Of a DNA stretch of 64,000 bases, positions 59,580 to 64,000 are shown one piece after another. The first letter of the stretch is position 1. Each line of letters opens with the position of its first letter. Made by a program: the position numbers and the translations under genes. The DNA comes from Streptomyces sp. SS1-1 (lineage in GTDB: Bacteria > Actinomycetota > Actinomycetes > Streptomycetales > Streptomycetaceae), in the NCBI RefSeq assembly GCF_008973465.1, contig NZ_WBXN01000004.1, positions 7,480,501-7,544,500 on the forward strand, in the 5' to 3' direction. The notes below the pieces were generated by a model. It was not told the origin of the DNA. It was given only the letters and a program-made list of their open reading frames with translations, and ran no database searches.

Positions 59580-61153
59580 GGCTGTGTCTCCCGCTCCGGC
59601 ACGGTCGGAGCGTTCGTGGGGACGGGCAGGGTGAAGACGACCCGTGTCCCCGGCTGGTGGTCCGGGTCGATGGTGATCGTCCCGTCGTGGAACTCCACGA
59701 TCTTCTTGCACATGGCCAGGCCGATGCCGGTGCCGGGATAGGCGTCCTTGGTGTGCAGCCGCTGGAAGAGGATGAAGACCTTCTGCTGGAACTCCGGCGC
59801 GATTCCGATGCCGTTGTCACTGACGGCGAACTCCCATACGCCGTCGACGACGGCGGCGCTGATGTGGATGCGCGGTGTCCGTTCGGGACTACGGAACTTG
59901 ATGGCGTTCGAGAGCAGGTTCTGCCAGAGCATGGTGAGCTGGGTGGTGTCCCCGGCGATGGTGGGCAGCGGGTCGCTGGTGATCTCGGCGTCGCTCTCCT
60001 CGATGGCCACGCTGAGGTTGCCCAGGGCGTTGTCTAGCACGCTCTGCAGGTCCACGGTGCGGCGGTCGTTGTGCACACGGCCGACACGGGAGAACGCCAG
60101 CAGATCGTTGATGAGGACCTGCATGCGGTTGGCGCCGTCGACGGCGAAGTCGATGTACTGGTCGGCTCGTTCGTCCAGCTGGCCCCCGTAGCGCCGCTTC
60201 AGGAGCTGGGTGAAGCTGGACACCTTGCGCAGGGGTTCCTGCAGGTCGTGGGAGGCTACGTAGGCGAACTGCTCCAGCTCGGTGTTCGATCGCTTGAGGT
60301 CCGCCGCCTGTTCGTCCAGCAGCCTGCGGGACTCCTCGCTGGATGTGAGTTCCGCGACCAGGCGCCGACGCATCAGCTCCACGTCGGCCGACAGCCGGCG
60401 CAGGTCGGCCGGGCCCGCGCCGTCCAGGGAGCGGTCGAAGCGTCCTTGTGCGACGTCACGGGCCGACGCACCGAGCCGGGCGAGCGGAGCGGTGATGCCG
60501 CGGCGCAGGCCCTCGAAGATGAGCACGGTGACCAGGACGATGACGACGGCGATGCCGGTGAACATCCAGTTCCGTACGGTCATGGCCGTGCGCAGCTCGC
60601 GGCTGACCTCGGTGCGCCGGTCCTGGAGGTGGGCCTGCTGGCGCGTCATGGCGGTGCGCAGCCGGTCGAAGGTGGCCTTGCCCTCCGCCGTGCGCTTCTC
60701 GGCCGCCTCGACCACGTCGTTCGGAGCCGCTGTCGACACGGGGCGGGCTATGCGCTCATGCCAGGTACCGGCCAGCGCCTGCACCTCGGCCAGATCCTTG
60801 AGGCCCCCGTCGTCGCCTGCCAGCAGGGGTTTGAGCTCCGCGAGGGCGGAGCGCTCGTCCGCCACGCCTTGTCGGTAGGGTGCCAGGAAGTCCTTGCTGC
60901 CGGACAGTCCGTAGCCGCGGATACCGGTCTCCTGGTTGACCAGTGCTTCCTCCAGCCTGATCGAGGCGATCAGGGCAGGGGTGCGGCGATCGACCACCTC
61001 GTCGGTCAGTTGTGATGTGCGCCACATCGCCCAAACGCCCAGTGCCCCCAGAACGGTCAACACGGACAGGGTGACCGAGACGCCGACCCGCAGCCAGCGG
61101 CGGGTGGTCCAGGCGGACAGGGCACCCTCGGCGGGCGACGACCTTCTGCTCAT
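59576..61153 (-). CDS. Membrane histidine kinase with CHASE3, HAMP and phytochrome-like kinase core
   Basis: 525 residues from ATG 61153 (an alternative ATG at 61198 adds 15). TM1 is at about 24-44, an extracellular CHASE3-like four-helix domain follows (residues 50-190), TM2 at 197-215, then HAMP (ITAPLARLGASARDVAQGRF) and a coiled coil. The HisKA box YVASHDLQEPLRK has H302. The ATPase core shows NLLSNAIKFRS (N-box), DNGIGIAPEFQQKVF and GTGIGLAMCKKIVEFHDG. FAYVASHDLQEPLRKV matches the kinases that work with Rcp1-type regulators, and such a regulator is at 61645. It also overlaps the receiver-PP2C gene, so it may signal to both. Confidence 0.9.
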   Translation of the reverse strand: MSRRSSPAEGALSAWTTRRWLRVGVSVTLSVLTVLGALGVWAMWRTSQLTDEVVDRRTPALIASIRLEEALVNQETGIRGYGLSGSKDFLAPYRQGVADERSALAELKPLLAGDDGGLKDLAEVQALAGTWHERIARPVSTAAPNDVVEAAEKRTAEGKATFDRLRTAMTRQQAHLQDRRTEVSRELRTAMTVRNWMFTGIAVVIVLVTVLIFEGLRRGITAPLARLGASARDVAQGRFDRSLDGAGPADLRRLSADVELMRRRLVAELTSSEESRRLLDEQAADLKRSNTELEQFAYVASHDLQEPLRKVSSFTQLLKRRYGGQLDERADQYIDFAVDGANRMQVLINDLLAFSRVGRVHNDRRTVDLQSVLDNALGNLSVAIEESDAEITSDPLPTIAGDTTQLTMLWQNLLSNAIKFRSPERTPRIHISAAVVDGVWEFAVSDNGIGIAPEFQQKVFILFQRLHTKDAYPGTGIGLAMCKKIVEFHDGTITIDPDHQPGTRVVFTLPVPTNAPTVPERETQP

Positions 61154-61231
61154 CGCGGTTCGAATCTCTCCCTCAAGTAACGACTCGCGCCACGACATCT
61201 ACACGCGACACGCACACTGTACCGGTGACAT

Positions 61232-61247
61232 GACAACGGACGTTGTC
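61232..61247. promoter_or_regulatory. Palindrome GACAAC-GGAC-GTTGTC between divergent genes
   Basis: A perfect 6+6 inverted repeat with a 4-base spacer, 32 bases before the small HTH gene and 79 bases before the histidine-kinase start. It could be an operator for the small HTH protein (61279). Function is inferred from symmetry and place only. Confidence 0.55.
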
Positions 61248-61278
61248 CCGGGGGAGATCAAAGCCCTACGCTGCTGTC

Positions 61279-61641
61279 ATGCCCAGATCTTCTTCCACCG
61301 CGGCCCCATCGGACGGGGCGACGACCGCGCTGGTGGCAAAGGTGGTCGACGAACTCACCCGCTGCATGGCGCAGCACAGCGGCGACCTCTCGGCCGACTT
61401 CGCCCGGACCGCCGGTGAGGCCCGCCAGGGCGCACTGGCGCGCCTGCGGGTCCTGGCCGGCGTCAAGGAATGCGTCCGGCACCTGGAGGACCAGGCAGCC
61501 CACGCCGCAGCCGCGCACGGCGCCGGCTACCCGGAGATCGGTCAGGCCGTGAACATGAGCCGGCAAGGAGCCCGGCGCCGCTGGCCGGGCCTGATCACCA
61601 GCAACACACCCCATCGCACCCCCCTACCCCGGAGCTCGTGA
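61279..61641 (+). CDS. Small helix-turn-helix-type protein
   Basis: 120 residues. The middle is all-helical (TTALVAKVVDELTRCMAQHS, FARTAGEARQGALARLRVLA) and the end is HTH-like (GAGYPEIGQAVNMSRQGARR, RWPGLI): the pattern YPEIGQAVNMSRQGARRRW looks like the recognition helix of a MerR or sigma-like wHTH. The start at ATG 61279 is favoured over 61243 because the latter begins in the promoter region. It is followed 3 bases after its stop by the response-regulator gene, so they form a two-gene unit. Confidence 0.65.
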   Translation: MPRSSSTAAPSDGATTALVAKVVDELTRCMAQHSGDLSADFARTAGEARQGALARLRVLAGVKECVRHLEDQAAHAAAAHGAGYPEIGQAVNMSRQGARRRWPGLITSNTPHRTPLPRSS

Positions 61642-61644
61642 ACC

Positions 61645-62079
61645 ATGGCTGCCGCCGCCGCAACCCGCCCCTACGACGTGCTGTTGGTCGAGGACGACGC
61701 CGCCGACGCCCTGCTCATCCAGGACGCCCTCACCGAACGCGGAACCCGCAACATCACCCAGGTCTCCGACGGCATCGCGGCCCTGGAATTCCTGCGCGAC
61801 CAGGGCAACGAGCGTCCCGATCTCATCGTGCTCGACCTCAACATGCCGCGGATGAACGGCCGCGAGTTCCTCGCGGTGGTGAAGGAGGACCCCGAACTGC
61901 GCACCATCCCCGTCGTGGTCCTGACCACCTCGGCCGCCCCTGACGACGTCACCGGCGCCTATCGCCACCACGCCAACGCCTACGTCACCAAGCCCGTCAA
62001 CCTCGACGAGTTCGAAGCGGCGGTCCGCAGCATCGACTCCTTCTACCTCGACATCGCCGTGAAGCCCCCCAAGGCGTAA
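61645..62079 (+). CDS. Single-domain response regulator (Rcp1-like)
   Basis: 144 residues. Receiver: DVLLVEDDAADALLIQDALT, VLDLNMPRMNGREFLAVV with acceptor D64, PVVVLTTSAAPDDV and NAYVTKPVNL with K116. No output domain. DLNMPRMNGREFL is the pattern of Rcp1-like regulators paired with phytochrome-type kinases. Its likely partner is the histidine kinase transcribed in the opposite direction from the same intergenic region. Confidence 0.9.
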   Translation: MAAAAATRPYDVLLVEDDAADALLIQDALTERGTRNITQVSDGIAALEFLRDQGNERPDLIVLDLNMPRMNGREFLAVVKEDPELRTIPVVVLTTSAAPDDVTGAYRHHANAYVTKPVNLDEFEAAVRSIDSFYLDIAVKPPKA

Positions 62080-62091
62080 CCGGCCGCGCGC

Positions 62092-62129
62092 CACCCGTTC
62101 GTGAGCCTCGGCCTGCTCGCGAACGGGTG
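62092..62129 (+). terminator. Stem-loop after the response regulator
   Basis: CACCCGTTCG (62092-62101) pairs with CGAACGGGTG (62120-62129); 18-base loop. Lies 13 bases after the stop codon. Confidence 0.75.
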
Positions 62130-62285
62130 CGTCAGCCGTGTGCATCCGCACCGGCCGCCCACGGGGTCGCGGCGAGCGCAGGACGCCCGGATCGCGCCGC
62201 CTTCGCACCCACGGGACCAATCCCCGGCTCGAGCAGCCTCGGATTACGTGGGGCCGTTCGGCCCTCACCGCCCCCTGGGAGAGCC

Positions 62286-62873
62286 ATGGTGAAGGAACCC
62301 GTATACATCGGCAGCAATCCGACAGTTCAGCCCGATCTGCAACAGCTCGTCCACGAAGTGGCGCTGGGTGATCAGGAGGCCTTCGCCACGGTCTACGACG
62401 CCGTGGCCGGCTCCGTGCTCGGTGTCGCGCGAGCCGTGCTGCGCGATCAGGCCCAGTCGGAAGAGGTGGCGCAGGAGGTGCTGGTGGAGGTGTGGCGCAC
62501 GGCCCCGCGTTACCGGCCCGAGCGGGGCACGGCCATCAACTGGATCCTCACCCTCGCCCACCGGCGGGCCGTGGACCGCGTCCGCTCGGTGGAGGCAGCG
62601 GCGGCTCGCGACACCAAGGCCGCGCTCCTCGCGCATCAGCCGGCCTACGACGAGGTGACCGAGCAGGTCGAGAACCGGCTGGAGCAAGAGCAGGTGAGGC
62701 GCTGTCTGCGCACCCTGACAGAGTTGCAACGCCAGTCGGTCACGCTCGCCTACTACCGCGGCCTGACCTATCGCGAGGTCGCCGAAGTGCTGTCCCTGCC
62801 GCTCGGCACGGTGAAGACCCGCCTGCGGGACGGGCTCATCCGCCTGCGCGACTGCCTGGGGGTGACCGCATGA
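62286..62873 (+). CDS. ECF-type sigma factor (SigK-like)
   Basis: 195 residues from ATG 62286. Region 2 (DQEAFATVYDAVAGSVLGVA, SEEVAQEVLVEVWRTAPRYR) and region 4 (LTELQRQSVTLAYYRGLTYR, EVAEVLSLPLGTVKTRLRDG) are complete. The central part resembles the SigK group that pairs with a zinc anti-sigma. It overlaps the next gene by ATGA (62870). It has its own leader of 156 bases after the terminator, which may carry its autoregulated promoter. No -35/-10 match can be given with certainty. Confidence 0.92.
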   Translation: MVKEPVYIGSNPTVQPDLQQLVHEVALGDQEAFATVYDAVAGSVLGVARAVLRDQAQSEEVAQEVLVEVWRTAPRYRPERGTAINWILTLAHRRAVDRVRSVEAAAARDTKAALLAHQPAYDEVTEQVENRLEQEQVRRCLRTLTELQRQSVTLAYYRGLTYREVAEVLSLPLGTVKTRLRDGLIRLRDCLGVTA

Positions 62874-63619
62874 CCACCGCCGATCCGCACACGCTGACCG
62901 GCGCCTACGCCGTGCACGCGCTGCACGACGAGGAACGCGCCGCCTTCGAGAGCCATCTGGACGGGTGCGACGCCTGCCGGCAGGAGGTCGCCGAGTTCAC
63001 CGCCACCACCGGACGCCTGGCCCGGACCACCACGGTGCGCACGCGCCCCGCCATGCGGGAGCAGGTCCTGCAACGCATCACCGGCGTGCGACAGGTCTCG
63101 CCCGAGACCGCGCCGCCGGAGCCCGCGGGCGGCGGCGTCCGGCGAGGACGGGGACCGGCCTGGTGGGCGCTCGCCGCCAGTGTGGCCGCTGCCGCCACCT
63201 TCGGCGGGGCGGCCGTGTGGCAGCACGAACGCGCCGAGGACGCTCAGCACCAGGCCGCACAGGCCGAGCGGCGCGCGGACGACCTGGCGGGAGTGCTGGC
63301 CGCGCCCGACGCCACGTCGCGTTCGGCGCGGGTGGGGGGCGGCGCGGGCACGCTGGTGGTCTCGGTCCGCCGGGACCGTGCCGTGTTCGTCAGCTCGGAC
63401 ATGCCCGCACCTCCGCGAGGCAAGGTGTACCAACTGTGGTTCTCGGACGGCGGGAAGATGCGTTCGGCCGGCCTGATGGATCCCGACCGCAGCAGCCAGA
63501 CGGTCCTCATGCAGGGCGCGGTCCACGGGGCCTCGGAAGTCGGGATCACCGTGGAGCCGGCCGGTGGATCGAAGCAGCCGACGTCCGTGCCGGTCGCCCT
63601 GCTCGCTCTGCCGACGTGA
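62870..63619 (+). CDS. Zinc-dependent anti-sigma factor (RskA-like)
   Basis: 249 residues. The N-terminal ZAS motif is H-x3-C-x2-C (H29 in SHLDGCDACR, with C33 and C36). One transmembrane helix (WWALAASVAAAATFGGAAVW, about 94-113) and a C-terminal extracytoplasmic RskA-like domain (VYQLWFSDGGKMRSAGLMDP, EVGITVEPAGGSKQPTS) follow. It holds the SigK-like factor inactive until an outside signal triggers proteolysis. In mycobacteria SigK/RskA controls fasciclin-domain proteins, and a fasciclin gene faces this pair here. Confidence 0.92.
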   Translation: MTTADPHTLTGAYAVHALHDEERAAFESHLDGCDACRQEVAEFTATTGRLARTTTVRTRPAMREQVLQRITGVRQVSPETAPPEPAGGGVRRGRGPAWWALAASVAAAATFGGAAVWQHERAEDAQHQAAQAERRADDLAGVLAAPDATSRSARVGGGAGTLVVSVRRDRAVFVSSDMPAPPRGKVYQLWFSDGGKMRSAGLMDPDRSSQTVLMQGAVHGASEVGITVEPAGGSKQPTSVPVALLALPT

Positions 63620-63626
63620 GAGCGCC

Positions 63627-63663
63627 GCGTGGGAAGCCCGGCGACGCTGCGGGCTTCCCACGC
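63627..63663 (+). terminator. Stem-loop after the anti-sigma gene
   Basis: GCGTGGGAAGCCCG (63627-63640) pairs with CGGGCTTCCCACGC (63650-63663), a perfect 14-bp stem with a 9-base loop, starting 7 bases after the stop. Confidence 0.9.
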
Positions 63664-63809
63664 GAACCGTCCGCGTTGTCGCGGTGCGGCGCAGTGGGCA
63701 CACGGCCGGTGCCGGAGACCCGGGGGGCGTCGGCCGCGAGCGCGGAAGTGGCGTGGGGCACCCGCCCGGTCCCGTCCGGCGGGCGTCGGCGGATGCCCCG
63801 GTGGACGAC

Positions 63810-63858
63810 GCGCCGCCCGGCCTGCCCGGTCAGTGGCACCGGGCAGGCCGGGCGGCGC
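63810..63858. terminator. Long perfect stem-loop between anti-sigma and fasciclin genes
   Basis: A perfect 21-bp stem (63810-63830 with 63838-63858) with the 7-base loop CAGTGGC. It lies between two converging genes and is a second, stronger stop for both directions. Confidence 0.9.
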
Positions 63859-63872
63859 GGCTCGCGGTGGCG

Positions 63873-64000
63873 TCAGCTCTTGGGCATGAGAACGGTGTCG
63901 ATGATGTAGACCGTGGCATTGGCGGTCGTGACGTTCCCGCAGACGACCTTGGCGGATCCCTGGACGGTGTAGGACTCGCCCGAACCGGAGGTCATGACCT
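63873..64000 (-). CDS. Fasciclin-domain protein, C-terminal end, continues past the right edge
   Basis: The minus strand from 64000 reads VMTSGSGESYTVQGSAKVVC, GNVTTANATVYIIDTVLMPK and stops at TGA 63873. NATVYIIDTVLMP is the H2-box pattern at the end of FAS1 (fasciclin) domains. It is a surface or secreted adhesion-type protein. It faces the SigK/RskA-like pair, matching the mycobacterial SigK-MPT70/83 layout. Only the last 42 residues are in the window. Confidence 0.85.
   Translation of the reverse strand, partial: VMTSGSGESYTVQGSAKVVCGNVTTANATVYIIDTVLMPKS

Overview
The window is about 70% GC, has strong G/C third-codon bias, many GTG starts and actinomycete-only families (DUF2795, LAL and MmyB-type XRE regulators, SpoIIE-type PP2C phosphatases, a SigK/RskA-like pair, secreted xylanolytic enzymes with CBM2 domains). 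It is a Streptomyces chromosome segment. No rRNA, tRNA, CRISPR, transposase, phage or biosynthetic megasynthase gene was seen. The content is accessory, and an unusual number of genes are truncated, frameshifted, internally deleted or inverted, which fits a linear-chromosome arm.

Left part (1-12 kb): a rearranged glycogen-debranching gene with a DUF2267 gene and a TreT-like glycosyltransferase, all on the minus strand. Two small genes (one DUF2795) diverge from them. Next come an M48 membrane metallopeptidase ending in a 16-bp tandem repeat, an MBL hydrolase divergent from a TetR regulator across a palindromic operator, an ArsR remnant, an XRE regulator divergent from an SDR, a frameshifted Fic-domain gene and a beta-propeller protein.

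12-25 kb: an axeA/xlnB pair (acetylxylan esterase and GH11 xylanase) whose CBM2 ends and terminators are a recent direct duplication, with xylanase-type palindromes upstream. Then a fructosamine-kinase-like gene, degraded minus-strand genes, a deletion fusion that removed the N-terminus of an SMP-30 gene, an orphan ChvE-like sugar-binding lipoprotein, an IclR regulator, and an MFS exporter divergent from an HxlR regulator.

25-36 kb: a large LAL/LuxR ATPase regulator followed by a secreted S8 protease, a lipoprotein and a secreted M4 metalloprotease. A 16-bp perfect stem-loop closes the block.

36-51 kb: small-molecule metabolism. A minus-strand operon (GntR, isocitrate-lyase/PEP-mutase-like lyase, amidohydrolase, SnoaL-like) starts at a perfect 15-bp inverted repeat shared with a divergent SDR. 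LysR and GlxA-type regulators, an HD-domain enzyme, a catalase remnant, an MBL hydrolase, an NmrA-like protein divergent from an XRE regulator, a beta-carbonic anhydrase, an MFS remnant, a voltage-gated cation channel with an atypical filter, and an internally deleted copy of the HD gene follow.

51-64 kb: a signalling region. It holds a serine hydrolase, a translationally coupled MEDS-STAS/MEDS-HATPase pair, a GAF-PP2C phosphatase, a frameshifted STAS remnant, an SDR with a TetR regulator, a coupled CHASE3 histidine kinase and receiver-PP2C phosphatase, a small HTH protein with an Rcp1-like response regulator, and an ECF sigma/zinc anti-sigma pair facing a fasciclin gene. The MEDS pair and the two PP2C phosphatases look like a partner-switching network and are the best candidate for an undescribed system. 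The GntR-lyase-amidohydrolase operon is the second.
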